A stretch of DNA of 64,000 nt from Branchiostoma floridae. Its lineage: Eukaryota; Chordata; Leptocardii; Amphioxiformes; Branchiostomatidae. A program made the translations under genes and the position numbers. Location of the stretch: the NCBI RefSeq assembly GCF_000003815.2, contig NC_049989.1:17586144-17650143 (forward strand), in the 5' to 3' direction. This document shows positions 14,633 through 27,115 of the stretch, in pieces; within the stretch, counting starts at the first letter, position 1; each line of letters begins with the position of its first letter. The notes under the pieces were generated by a model. It searched no databases. It was given only the letters and a program-made list of their open reading frames with translations, and had not been told where the DNA came from.

Positions 14633-15050
14633 GGAAGGAGGGTGGGGGAGGGGGTTATGGGGACATGCCTATGTAGGAGGGTGGGGGAGGGGGTTATCTG
14701 GGGACCTTGACTGTGCAGGAAGGTGGGGCAAAGGGTTAGGGAAGTTAGTTTCCAAGAGGATGGGGAGGGGGTTATGGGAAGTGCCTGTGCAGGAGGGTGG
14801 GAGAGGGGGTTCTAGGTTACATGCTTATGTAGGAGGGTGGGGGAGGGGGTTTGGGGACTTGCTGGTGCAGGAACGTGGGACAGGGGGTTACGTAAGTTAA
14901 AGTACAGGAGGATGGGGGAGGGGGTTATGGGAACTGCCTATGCAGGAGGGTGGGAGAGGGGGTTATGGGGACATGACTGTGAAGGAGGGTGGGTTTGGGA
15001 ATTATGGGAAGTGCCTGTATAGCAGGGTGGGGGAGGGGGCTATGCCTGTG
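14633..15050. repeat. G-rich minisatellite in SERCA intron 4
   Basis: About ten imperfect units of 35-45 bases built on GCAGGAGGGTGGGGGAGGGG followed by GTTATGGG and a variable spacer. G runs are on the plus strand, the template strand for SERCA. Each unit has three or more closely spaced G runs, so quadruplex formation is plausible. Short open frames in it are by-products. Confidence 0.9.
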
Positions 15051-18000
15051 CAGCTTTTCCTCTGTCAAGAAATAGTTTATACGATTCTTCCACCTGCTGC
15101 CAAGCCTGAACTTCACATGTTATGTGGGCACTGATAACAGTAACCATCTCACTATGTTGACACGACTAAGAACCTAAATCTTCTCAACACAGATCCAGCG
15201 GTTGTTCATACAGTACATGGTGTGATCCCACTAAAACTGTCATAACAATATCGTATCCAGTCGAACCTATACCAGTGACCACCTCTAGATAAGGACCACC
15301 TGTCCAAAGTAACCACTTACTTTTTAGTGGACCTTTGGTTAGTTAGACAATTTTTCCCATCAACGCAACAAGCATTCAAGAATCTTGTCTGTAGTGACAA
15401 CCTATCCATAGACTATGAAAAAGACCAGATTTTATCAGTCGTCTCACTGGTCTTCCTGGGAAGTTTTGGGGGTATGTTATGGTCAGCACCCTGTTGTCTA
15501 CAAATAGTACCAACAACAGCCCAACACTAAGCAGAAAGAAGCATTGAATGTTTCTCCAAAAAGGGCCCCGTCTTCACAAGCTCCCAAGAATGATAAAGGC
15601 GGGGCAAAGCTCAACGAACGATCAATCCACACTCTCTGGTCTGCTTTCTCTCAACTTCTCCAGACACATCTTCACTGTGGTACAATGTAATACTTTTTAC
15701 AGTGATTCTGCTCAAACTTATGTATGGGCACTTCTCTTTCCTGGTTGACACAGACAGTGTCTCAGGTGATCTGATTTTCACCTGCGGTAACTCAAGACCT
15801 AGGTGAACCTTTCAACTCTGAGTCTCTGAGTGTTGCCATCAATCAGACTGAAGTTGTGTCTTCAGGCTAGTTGTGACCCACATCATTCCATCTATGCAGC
15901 CATAACTACAAAACTCATCTCTCTATTTTTCTCTAGTTTGGTAGCACAACTTTATTTTGTTGACGTGCAGAGGCCATTGGTAAAGGCAACAAAACAGATC
16001 TCTGCCAGAATCCACAAGTTCCAGAAAATAGTTGAAATTGGCCGAAGACAGGTGCAAGCCAGCCAAAGAAGTATAGTTTACAGCCTAAGTAAGAACTTCT
16101 TTACAGTCAGTTTCATGGTGGATTGAAACGGTTTACATAACAAATATCCCGTGTTTGTGAGTTTTCATGCACTGTGGTAAACCATCCATCTTAGGTAAGC
16201 TAAGACAGCGTTACTGGCGAGGGGAAACGCTTCATAGCAACCAACTGGGCATAACTCCTCTTCTTACGGCTAAAAGTATGTCACTTGAGCTTGGAAATGT
16301 CAGTGATATGCATAGTGGATGAACCAAATGTGCTCAATGAAATGTAACATTACATATGTGCATTAAAGATGAACTTGTATGCTCAGCAAAAATGCAACAT
16401 GCACATAAAACCATGGGTACATACTACATAATGTAAAACATACATGTACAAATTGTACCATCAAACATGTTGTAAAGCAAAACTTGGTTGAATAAATTGT
16501 CTGGGTTTTGATTATAAAGGGCACATCATTTTCCTCCATATTCAATCAATGATCAGGGTGAATTGAAAACGTCGGTACGCTAGACCAAATGCCAAAAATT
16601 TATATTCCGCCCAAGCCTAGTATCTGTGAAAATCCCACGCTCATCAGAATTCTAGTTGTAGTCGTGATGAGCGATAAGGCAAAAAGATTACCTCGGAGTC
16701 TCAGTCTGACACCGCAGATTAGTGTAGCGTCGTGAATCAACCGTGGCTATTTTGGGAACGTAATCTTGGAGGACAAACATCCTCTGTTCAATTGTAACAC
16801 CTTAGCCTGGACTTACCCCACCCCCAAAGTCTTCAATACAATTTGCAAGCATGGTGCTTTAAATCTCCCAACTTTGAGTTCACTGACACAAGGGGTAAGC
16901 AACAATGTTCTTAGCATCTTACTGATACAAAGGCCACATCTTCGCATATATCCTGCTACATGAGTCACACTACATCATAGTAGTACATGTATGTTGTATA
17001 GAATGAACATATCGGATAGATATTAATTTCTTTTCTCATCTTCTATTGAAGTCAAGCATGATATGCTTTTTCAAGCAGCTCCTAGTGCAATGCAACTTCC
17101 CCATAAGCATGTAATTATAATTCTACACTGGCTCCTATTTTTTAACCTGATAGAACTGTTGCTAGTACTGCATTTTGCTAGGCTGGATAGAAATACTTAC
17201 ATGTAAGTTCTCAATCTGACAGGTCTTTTTTAAGGCATGGAGAACTGACAATAGCAGTTAACTGACTGTCCCGATTCAATTTGGCAGATGAATTGCTGAA
17301 CATCATGTCGTTAGTGGGAAGTTTGTGAATGGAAATTACATTCCCAAATGGAATCTGCGTGCAATTGTGTTCATGCCATTTCAAGCACGTGCCTTTTTTT
17401 TCTATACAACAAGAAATATCCTGACTGAGTGCAAATGAAGGTGACACAACACACAATTATAACTTTCAAGGATGTTTGAGACTTAGTCCTTGAGCAAACA
17501 TACACGACTGACAATCAAAACAGGAACGACCTCTATTTCTAAGGATATATCCTCATTATCCTCAGAATTCCTCTCTCTCCAATTCCATTTTCTTTGGTAA
17601 TGACATTCGGAAATTACTGTTTGCATGCTGTTTCTCTGTTCCATTTGCTTTGTGTTAATTCATTAAAGCCGTAATGCAGGCACATTAACATGTAAGTAGA
17701 GCTAATTATGCCAGCGAGCAACTCATTTTCCTTCTGGCAGGAATCGGCGCTCACATTTATCTGAATTTCATGGTTAATTGCGCCATCTGCAGCTGACCTA
17801 TTCTTGTTCATATATAATGCTAATGCCTCCCCTTCATCGATCTGTATTAAGTGTATTACTTTGTTCCGTATGCACAGACAAAGCTGCATGTAAATGTCAG
17901 AGTAACAGGAGGATCTTCGGGTGACTTAATACCCCGCTAGATGTTCCAGATTCTCTCAAAGGCTGCCTAATATATATTATACAGACACACCCTGCATTGG

Positions 18001-19394
18001 GATGGCCAAATAAGTATATACCATTCCCCAAGTTGGACATACTATATCTGACTATGAAACAAAAGCTCCAACATGAAACATGATGTATGCTAGTCCATGG
18101 TGATACTGAAACTTGCCGTTTTGACCCCATATAAATGTCACGAATAGCCGGTCGGAATTCGTCAGGCCTGGCAACGAACGGTCAGAAATTTGACCCCCAT
18201 ACCGTCCATGGGACGGTCCAAGGTCAGGCTGTCATGAGATATAGAACTAGGCTAGTAATGACAAGACATCAATGTGGACTGTAGCGTCGACAGGACCCTA
18301 GTACCACCATGATTACCAAGGCCGATCTTTCCTTGGCAGAGGCAGAAATTTCACTGTTTACTCCCTACATAAGCCCTATGCACCACCAGGACCTCTGTGG
18401 CCGACAAGTTTGGGTGGTCACTACCATTTAAGTGCACACCCTATCTTAACAGCTGTCCAAGCCGCACTGCTATTTTAGTCTTGAGCATGTAACAGTTGGG
18501 CATATATGCTGACGAAAGGCAAGCCTTGTTGGCTTGTGTTACACAGCGTTACAACTACCTAATGCCATAGGATTGAATGGCTACATCGTATAATATCTAG
18601 CAACGACCATACATTTTAACAACCCTGGGAGGTATCAGGTATGCGGTGATAAATATTACTGTGTCTCATCAGATTTCATTGAATGTGAAGCTGACATAAG
18701 CTCTACTATAGTGTGCGGATAGCCAACACAGCAGCCACGACCGGTAACCTAAAGTGGCATACCCATTACAAAGCTCATTTACCTAGCAATTAGGAAGAAA
18801 AACAAAAGGACCACACTTGACACTTCACGATTCATTCCGCATCTGTCACCAAGCAGCTGCATCGCTACCTATCCCAGCATGCTTGTCTCACCCTGTTCCA
18901 AGCTATCCACAAGACCCATGATCCTCTGCTGCGCTGACAACCTCAGGCACGGGACAAGCTCTAATAGAACTAGAAGACTGATGACAGTCCCTAATTTGGA
19001 ACGTAGATACGCATTTCCTTCTGGCACATGATGCCATTCATTAAGTAATCATCACAACATGAGGTATCAAGTGATTAATTAGATATTACTGACATCAAGA
19101 TTTCTAAACACAAATACATATATACACAGTACATCACACATTTGGACAATCAAACTTCTACAACATCATCATCATCATCTGCCATCCCTGGCGACAAAGG
19201 ATTTCTTCTTCCATGTTATTCCAAACCCAACCTACTATGTTATCAGGGCTGTCCCCACGACCCATCCTTTCATTTTGGGACAGAAACTTGCTTGCTGGGA
19301 ATGGCAAGTTTCAGCCCACCTGTCCAAAAAAATCATAACTTCGGGACGTGAAGTTGATAACAATATATTTTTGTAGGCTAAAACAATACACTTA

Positions 19395-19610
<216 letters not shown>

Positions 19611-19792
19611 TCACATCGTAAGGTAAACAAACTGGATGTGTATGTATCATTTTGTTATTATTGTGTATATAAAACAACTTAAGTTACAGGATAACAGTTA
19701 CTCAAGGAACTTGATAGATTCTGGAGACAACCATCTACCCAAAACTGAAATCTCTAATCCTCTAGGCAATTAGCACAGTGTGTGAGCCAACC

Positions 19793-19916
19793 AGTGGTGC
19801 AGAAAAAGTGTTGTATTATCAACAAACTGTTGTACTATCCAAAAAGTGTGGTACTATTTTATGCAAATTTTACATAGTACCACACTTTTTGGACAGCACA
19901 TTACTTTTTCTGCACT
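19793..19916. mobile_element. Palindromic MITE-like element
   Basis: A near-palindrome: TCCAAAAAGTGTGGTACTAT on the left pairs with ATAGTACCACACTTTTTGGA on the right, around a loop of about 16 bases. An outer pairing of GTGCAGAAAAAGT with ACTTTTTCTGCAC is also present. Lies in SERCA intron 3. Confidence 0.7.
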
Positions 19917-20645
19917 ATGTGGATATCATCACAGCAATTGCTTTGGCCGAGGGGTAGTGGCCATGTTCTAACATTCACCAATGTAATTCTAGTTCCATTT
20001 ATCAAAATATCATTTGGACGTATATTAAGTGCTAATCAGTTTTGACTTGTTAAAACAGGAGATGAGAAGAGCAGATGTGGCTTGCTCTATCTCCTTATAC
20101 AATATACATGATATGGTGTTCCAGTGACCAGCTATGGCAAGGGATCAAAACAGGTGACCCACTTCTAAATATGGATATGATTGGCAGCTGGACAACTGCC
20201 CGAGAGAGATAGCCTTACAAGCCTGCAGGGGGTTTGACAGCTCTTATCGGCTTTTACCCCAAAACATGCCAACTACTTCTTCGTTAAAAATAATGTCTCT
20301 TATGTAAGAACAGAAGCACCATTCCTTCGGAATGCAGTTTTTAGTTTATCAAGAACTGAGTACTTATAGACATACAGATTTTCTTTCTATCTCTTCGGGC
20401 TTGTCGTTTCTGTTCAGAATAGTCATACAATATAGACAACAATATCTAATTAAGAGGTTTCAAACTATGCATAAATTATATCAGTGTTCAAAACACTACC
20501 ATCTTAGTTTAATACAATTTTTATTGCTAAATCTGCTATGAAGTGGCAAATTTTGATATGATCGAACTTAATATCTGATATGGTGCAATGGATTGTATGA
20601 CCTTTGCTTTGGCAGCGTGAAGCAATATGTGAACTTGGGACTTAC

Positions 20646-20728
20646 AAAGGAGATGATAGCAGCTAACAACAAAATTTTGACGAGCAAATCGTCGAACTGC
20701 TCCAGAATCAGTTGCCATAGTGGTTTGC
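20646..20728 (-). CDS. ATP2A: SERCA Ca2+-ATPase, exon 3 (M1 helix)
   Basis: An exon of 83 nt that completes a Gly codon from exon 2, then reads [20 protein letters not shown] and continues LAAIISF. This is the amphipathic start and membrane part of helix M1, near-identical to vertebrate SERCA. Acceptor CCACACAG, donor GTAAGT; it ends in phase 0. The plus-strand open frame over this region is only an antisense shadow. Confidence 0.96.
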
Positions 20729-20903
20729 CTGTGTGGGAAAATGAGAAAAAAAGGTTTCATTATACCAACATCAGAAAAACACGTTTGTCTAGGTCCATAA
20801 TGCCCCCCTCCCCCTTTACGACAAAAATAGAAGGCGGCCATATTTCCACCGAGCAGAATTCCACAGAAATACCAAACGTGAATAAAAGGTTTTTGAAGGT
20901 TAC

Positions 20904-20921
20904 CTTCTTCAGCCGGCAGCT
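20904..20921 (-). CDS. ATP2A: SERCA Ca2+-ATPase, micro-exon 2
   Basis: An 18-nt micro-exon encoding the rest of Glu and then LPAEE plus the first base of Gly. LPAEEGK is a hallmark SERCA sequence of the N-terminal cytosolic segment. Acceptor ACGTACAG, donor GTAACC. Vertebrate ATP2A genes carry an 18-nt exon at the same place. It joins exon 1 (..GPN) and exon 3 (KPLW..) in frame. Too short to appear in any open-reading-frame scan. Confidence 0.93.
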
Positions 20922-21365
20922 CTGTACGTGGAGAAAAAAGAGAGAGAGATTTCGTTAAATAACGTCAAAACATAAATCCAGCATACATCAAAATGCAGCA
21001 GATTTCGAAAACAGGAAGTAAACCGCTCACATGCACATGGCGGTGTATATTTCGAAACACGTTCGGTCGCTTCGCTTTTGCTCATAATTTGGAAACAGAA
21101 CAGTACTTTTACAAGTAAATTGTAGTATCTTAACGCTTGATTCGGACATATATTGTTGTGGGAAAATTAAGGTTTTGGTGGTGGCGGCGGTGCAGAACAT
21201 CGGATATAATTGATGCCCTTTCATCAAACAAAGGTTATGACGGCCATAATAGCCGACCGGCCCATCCCAACAAGCGGGCTGTCCAGACTCTCCGTTGGGG
21301 TAAACATCGAGGAAGCGACCATACACGGGGAAAGACAAGGGGTAGAGGAAGGGACTGCAGCGTAC

Positions 21366-21483
21366 CGTTGGGCCCGTACTTCTCCTGGGCGACTTTAACT
21401 TGCGCTGGCGTTAGTCCTACAGCTTCTTGAACGTTGAAGTACTGCAAGCACTCCTGTGTGGTTTTACACCACGATTGATCCAT
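21366..21483 (-). CDS. ATP2A: SERCA Ca2+-ATPase, exon 1 with start codon
   Basis: The first 39 codons plus one base: MDQSWCKTTQECLQYF.., then VGLTPAQVK and QEKYGPN. This matches the N-terminal cytosolic region of SERCA, where the TGLTPDQVK-like motif and KYG-N are conserved, and the length equals the vertebrate exon 1 coding part. An in-frame TGA lies two codons before the ATG (TGA AAA ATG), supporting this start. The donor is GTACGC. Exons 1-5 are split by introns of 444, 175, 1053 and 17955 bases. There is no signal peptide, as expected for a P-type ATPase. Confidence 0.95.
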
Positions 21484-21725
21484 TTTTCAAGGTCCCTCAC
21501 AACCCGACTAGAAGAGAAATCCTCTTGTCGCCACCCCCCGATGCTCGGCGACGGCTCCCAGGTACCTGTCACTGCGGTAGCACAGTTTTCTGTCCTTCTC
21601 TCTGCCCCTCAGCGGACGGTCTCAAGTCCACTTCTTCAGCCACCGGCAAGTCGCGAGTCTTCCAGCTGCAGTGAATGACGCTCTGCCGACACCGGCCCCA
21701 CATACCATGTGGTAAAATGTGGACA
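21484..21725 (-). promoter_or_regulatory. ATP2A: SERCA 5' UTR / proximal upstream region
   Basis: Sequence between the SERCA start codon and the cluster of promoter-like motifs at 21726-21828; it should contain the transcription start and 5' untranslated region. No TATA box is obvious and no further exon boundary can be placed. Confidence 0.45.
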
Positions 21726-21828
21726 CCAATCATTGGTCGAGACGACACCACGTGGTTTCAACCCAGCCATCCGATTGGTCAATATTTTTAACCCAATCAA
21801 AAGGACACTTTGACGTGCTATGACGTCA
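21726..21828 (-). promoter_or_regulatory. ATP2A: Candidate SERCA promoter module
   Basis: Within about 100 bases, some 240-345 bases upstream of the SERCA ATG, there are CCAAT (21726-21730), ATTGG (21732-21736), the palindromic E-box CCACGTGG (21748-21755), ATTGG (21774-21778), CCAAT (21793-21797), TGACGTG (21811-21817) and the full CRE palindrome TGACGTCA (21821-21828). Four CCAAT elements plus E-box and CRE fit NF-Y, USF/MITF and CREB/ATF binding. The motifs are seen; their use is inferred. Confidence 0.55.
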
Positions 21829-23722
21829 AAAGGTTAAAGGAGTGGAACGTCATCATAAAGTATCCCCATTTACTAGTGCCATATGTTGCAGGTGATGACA
21901 GGAAAGAAGTGTGTATTCTTGTCGACGTTGTTGAATGTGTAGCTTATACTAACTCCAGTTATTTCCTGGATCTGCAAAAAAAGCCTGCCACATCACCATA
22001 CAAAGGTAATATTGGAATAAGCCAACGCAAAAGGATCCAAAAGGTGAACAGATTATGCAAGGTCGCACCATCTTTGCTTAGAACTTAACGTTAATACACA
22101 CCTTCATTTTGTGACTCACGGACAGCATTTTACGTGTATACAAAAGAGCCCAAACGAGGGGAAATAAATGTCAACAGCTGAGTGGTTGACTGCGAACTCA
22201 AACAAGGAGAAATGACGGAGTTCGAAACAACAGCCAAAGGTAGCCTCCTTCACCGGCCTCTCTGGGAAGCTTGGCGATTTTTTTTTCGGGGGGGGTAGGT
22301 CGATTCGCGATTTTTAACCGGGAATATTATGCCGGGAAAGGAATATATGCCGGGAAAGGAATATGCACCGGAAAGCTTGTACGGGCTAGGCGAAATCGGC
22401 TTCCCAGTAGAGAGCCAAAGGCCGGTCTTTTCAGTCATGATGAACTTTTTTAACGTCTACTTCCAGATGGAGATTCTAATTAAACAGACCTTGTACAGCT
22501 TGTTTTTGCACAGTTCACAAATACCAGGAATATGAAATAATGATGCAAATATGCCAAAAGTTGTTGTATAGGCCATTCACATTAGGTTTTGTTCTGGAGA
22601 ATATTTTCAGTTTGGGGGCCCAAATCTTACGCGTGCAGCTTCAACGTTAACACCTAGGATCCTAGGATAACATTGACGTTACAGGGTTGCCATGCGGAAA
22701 TGCCTTTAGGCTAGTGTTATATCATAATTGCCCCTAACAACACGTCTATTTATATATAAGTATAACGTTATGTAAATGTTGGGCAAGGTTTTATTTTCAC
22801 TGGTTGGATTTGGAGTTTGACTTCCTTACACGGCGACTTCGAGGCCGCACGTACGGCCCTATGAGGACAAATAAAGAACGGTTCAAGGATGAAAAAAGAA
22901 CGTTTTTAAATACTACTTTGTTTCTATCTCTTATCAAGGACGTTATGCTTCCGTGCTTTTATTTTGTCGTCTCGTCTCCATTTTCTAATAGAGCTTGCAT
23001 CTTAAAGTTTCTCCCCGAAGGAATCTTCGGGCGAAAATGCTCCTGAGGCAGATGACAAAATACTAGTATATCAATTGACAGAACCTAGTTAGCACAAGCC
23101 TCCTTCGCAGACTTCTCTGAGGAGCGCTAGTGACTGGTGTTTTTTGTTTGGGGGGGGGGGGGCATTTCGATTTTCAACATAGGTCACTCAGGTAATCTAC
23201 TAGAGTTGGAAAGCCGATTTCTATGAGCGGGGGAACTACATCCATGGCATTAGAAAACCTCATCTATGTTGAAAATCAGTCCCCCACTAAAAAAAAGCGT
23301 TCCAAGAAGTCACCAGGTTGGTTAGCACATTTTGAAGTCAAAGCGTGGAGGATGGTACCCAGGCCATATGTACTCTGTATCGTTGAATTCACTTGTGAGA
23401 GATACAACCTTTTATGGAAACGCGTCTGATATCTTAAATTATTTCCAAATCTCAGATCGATATTTCGGAGTCCCATTCCAAAGTCACTAACAGCTTGAAA
23501 CCATGTGGCGGCTGTTTATTTTCCTTCCTGCTAACGTTACGCGTCGATGATAGAAGAGAAGCATTATCAAACGTCACTGCTCTGTAGATCGTCTTACCCT
23601 CCCTTATATAATAGGTCCAACCCGAGATGTCACTGCCGTCCTAAGAACATTTTTCTCGCTCTCAGTGTTTGTCTGTCCTTGTTTCTCTCTTTCTCTCTAC
23701 CTCCCGGCCTCTCTCTCTCTCT

Positions 23723-23845
<123 letters not shown>

Positions 23846-24307
23846 TTTCCCACTCTGTTAATCTCCAAGTTGTTAATCTCCAAGTTCTCCATCCTCTCTC
23901 CCCTCACTCAATCTTCCTCTGCCCCTCTCTCCCACCCCATTCTCTTCCCTCTCCTTCACTCTTTCTGTCTCTATGCTCCCTCTATTCCTTTCTGTCCCAC
24001 TGCTTGACAATTCTAGATGGAGAGTTTGCTCACTCACTCTGTAAATGTTTTGGGACTACATCTGGTATCAGAAACTCCAGGAGGGTTATTTGATAACTGT
24101 TTATGAGAAATGTACCGAATATAAGGGATCAGTATCGGGTGGCGGAGGCGGGGACCCTAAATGGGTCTTCACCGCCCACGCGGTAACATGTGGCGATTTC
24201 AAACATCTGTTTCAGCCCGCAAAACACAAGGCTCTTCTTTGGCGCAAACTTACCATTTGCGGGGACAACTGCGTTTCCTCACGCTTTGTGCCTCATTTGC
24301 CTTGAAG

Positions 24308-24350
24308 CAGATTGATTGATTAATTGATTGATTGATTGATTGATTGATTA
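24308..24350. repeat. TGAT microsatellite
   Basis: Eight or more copies of the tetranucleotide ATTG/TGAT with one TTAA interruption. Confidence 0.9.
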
Positions 24351-24664
24351 TTCATATTACTTCAATCAACGACAATTTCTTGTATTACACAATACGTGAA
24401 GGGTTCAGGAAGACTGGTAGTAACATGAACTCTCAAGAAAGATACATAAATTCAAAGTGATTTAAAGATATACTAATGTAGCATCAGTATTACGAGGTGT
24501 GAACACTTGAGATATTCAGGTGTTGAAGACATTGTTGAGAAGGCCTCTATGAATACGGTTTTTGATGTGGCGGTATTATGGTACCTGGTGGAATTATGGG
24601 AGTTGATGTCAGGTCATATTAACGCGCGTTGGGCATTCTTGGCGCCATGTTCGCAGAAAGGGTT

Positions 24665-24830
24665 TGACGTAACGTCGATGAAGGTTAGACTTCCAGGTAA
24701 AAGGATATGCAACAGTTATTCAAGAAACTGGATGTAATTTTGGAAATGGTCAGACGTTTCAGGCAGTATCCAGTAGTGACCTTAAAGAAGGTAGACCTTT
24801 CGTCAGTGGAGACCCCACTCCAATACCCTT
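24665..24830 (-). mobile_element. Penelope-like fragment
   Basis: On the minus strand it contains CACTGACGAAAGG, an imperfect hairpin around TGGAT, then CTGAAACGTCTGACC. The other end is the complement of the GTCTAACCTTCATC tail found in the other copies. Confidence 0.45.
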
Positions 24831-25238
24831 TGTTTTAAGTTGGTAGAGCGAAAACTTGAATTGAACATCTATGGATGGTTCCTTGTGATATCTGGAATGG
24901 TAAGCGTGAAGAAACGAAGGTCAAGTTCGATAAAGATCCGCTGGCGACTTTCTACAGTACAGCAGACGAACTTCCGGTTAATTTTGACATCTCGTATTCT
25001 GGGTTAATTTTTGGTTGGTATTTAGCTCCTGTGAGCTCCTGTTAACTTTACCTTCATAATCTCCGACTGTGTGCCATAGTGGGTAGGCTATTGAAACGAT
25101 GGGAGGATTTTGACCTGAACAGTGGGGGGGGCATGATAGACGTGAACTTGGTTCGCTAAAGGGCCACAGTCTAAAACAGTTCGGGCTCAAATTCCAACAG
25201 GCGTTCGTTAAGAATGTTACGTTTTTGGTCGCGCATGT

Positions 25239-25282
25239 GTGTATGTATGTATGTATGTATGTATGTATGTATGTATGTATGT
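25239..25282. repeat. GTAT microsatellite
   Basis: About eleven tandem GTAT units. Confidence 0.95.
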
Positions 25283-25794
25283 ACATGTATATGTGGTTGA
25301 ACAGCATAACTGAAGAAGCTATGGATGGATTGTCGTCCTATAAGAGGAATTATTAGATTTTACTCCCCCTGGTGGCCTTTCTTAGCGTTGCAGACGAGTT
25401 TCCGGATTTGATAACTCATTATTCTGGACAAGCCATGGTCACGATATTTGGGTGGCAGATCGCTCTTGTTCTCGGGAAGAAGTGACATAAGTTTTGAGTC
25501 TGCTTTGTTCGGAAATGCAGGAAGAGTTTAAGTTGCAGACTTTGAAACAAGATAAGGGATTTTCATCATTTATGACCTGTAGGTAAAACTTCGATGAAGA
25601 CGACGGGCCAAGTGGTATGGTAATTATGCAAATTATGACATTATTTGCATACCTTATGACAAAAGTTCATATTTTCTGGTTACGATGTTTGTTTTTACAA
25701 CCGTTTCTAACTTTTATTCCCGGCTTCTGTGTAGGCTCCAGACATGTTTTTCGTTTGTTTGTTTTTTTGTTTTTTTGTTTTTCACTCCTTTTGG

Positions 25795-25875
25795 CCGGCT
25801 ATACTCATTGGTCAGCTTTGATACTATCTTATTGAACCGGCAAATCTACCTGGAGATTACTATCCGATGTCACCG
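25795..25875 (+). repeat. Dispersed repeat, 'GATACTATCTTAT' family
   Basis: GGCTATACTCATTGGTCAGC TTTGATACTATCTTATTGAA..CTACCTGGAGATTA. The same core is at 41555-41615, 42805-42880 and 53517-53600, and reversed at 5068-5112. Confidence 0.6.
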
Positions 25876-26491
25876 ACCACCTCTGCCGCGTTTTTTTTCA
25901 CCCGATCTACAGTCATTAATTTTTTTTGCCGTCCACTTTGTTAAAAGACTACATCACTTCCATTGCCATCCGAGCTGTTAGCATGGCCGATAGATGACCG
26001 CTTCAGCAAACTTGACGCGCGGCCGGAGTTGACATATCACTTTTCACTCATCGCTACTAGCGGTCATTCACCCTTTAGGATGTACGTGTTAGTTTTGTTA
26101 CTAGTGTCCTTTAGGACCCAATCACACCATTCGTCGCACGATCGTCAATCATTTTGGGACATTATTTATTGGAGTCTCAGACAATATGACTGTTAAACCA
26201 GGTTTTTCATTCAATTCATGCAGAAATCCGTAGTACAAAGATTCAGCAATCAGCATGAATCAATCGATAGATTACCAAATTGTGTTCATGCACATTTTAA
26301 CGACTTCGTAACAAAAACGCAACAGAAGGCTGTGTCAAGTTACAAGTTTGCTCCAAAAAGGTTGGCAAGGATTAGAGAAACGCCAGCTTGTAACATTCTG
26401 TAATTAACTATCAGAACTATATCCAGCTACTCAGGCATATCGTGTAGCAATATATCATAAAGTAGCTGTATCCGTATCAGCCGGTATACTG

Positions 26492-26694
26492 TAAATGTTA
26501 ACATTTTCACGACGATTTAATGTTTGCGGTGACCTGCTCAATGCGAACTTACTTTAAAACCGCCGTAAAAATGCTCTGTTCTGCCGTCTGCTTGCCTATA
26601 GCCTTGTTCAACCGCAAACTACAAACCACACTGCAGTTTCTACCAACCGCGAAATTAGATCCCGGCAAACCCAACGTCATTTACAGCACAGCAC
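26492..26694 (+). mobile_element. MITE, TACTGTAAATGC-end family (diverged copy)
   Basis: Starts ACTGTAAATG, has AATGTTTGCGGTG and CCGCGAAATTAGATCC internally, and ends ACGTCATTTACAG. Same layout as the copies at 58568, 60290 and 62481. Confidence 0.65.
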
Positions 26695-27014
26695 ATGCTT
26701 CACGGGCACGTGGCGAAGACGGGTGCAATTGGAAATAATAATTTGGTTCACCTAAAGCTAGGCGTGCCGCTCTTGTTTTCATCCATCTGATGAAAATGCT
26801 TTTACGATAATGAGCTCTATCCTACAGTAGTTATCAGAGAAGACGGTTTTTGCAACACGTTTTTTTTTGGGGGGGGGGGGTCGAAATGTTTATCGTGTTT
26901 CAAATGTTCAACCGTTTTTCCAGTGTTATGTTCAACTTGGGCCATTTATATATATATATATATATATCGTCTTTTTACAGGTATACCCTTTGTACTGTCG
27001 ACTCGCTCGGTTAG

Positions 27015-27115
27015 TTCATTCTGAAGAGTTATGGATGTCCCCGAAACGTCCGGAAGTAACCTTATCCAGTTGTACAGATTAAAATATTGTTGACCTTGAT
27101 GTCTAACCTCAGAAA
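27015..27115 (+). mobile_element. Penelope-like fragment
   Basis: CTGAAGAGTTATGGATGTCC CCGAAACGTCCGGAAG at 27021-27056, then a T-rich stretch and GATGTCTAACCTCAG. The pairing of the hairpin stem is degraded in this copy. Confidence 0.5.

Noticed and set aside
20593-20958. Plus-strand open frame of 121 residues
   Set aside because: Antisense to SERCA exons 2 and 3; the minus strand encodes clear SERCA peptide with splice sites.
24665-24830. Perfect CUGANGA (CTGACGA) as a functional hammerhead
   Set aside because: The stem that should follow is poorly paired and no cleavage strand is visible; kept only as a degraded repeat copy.
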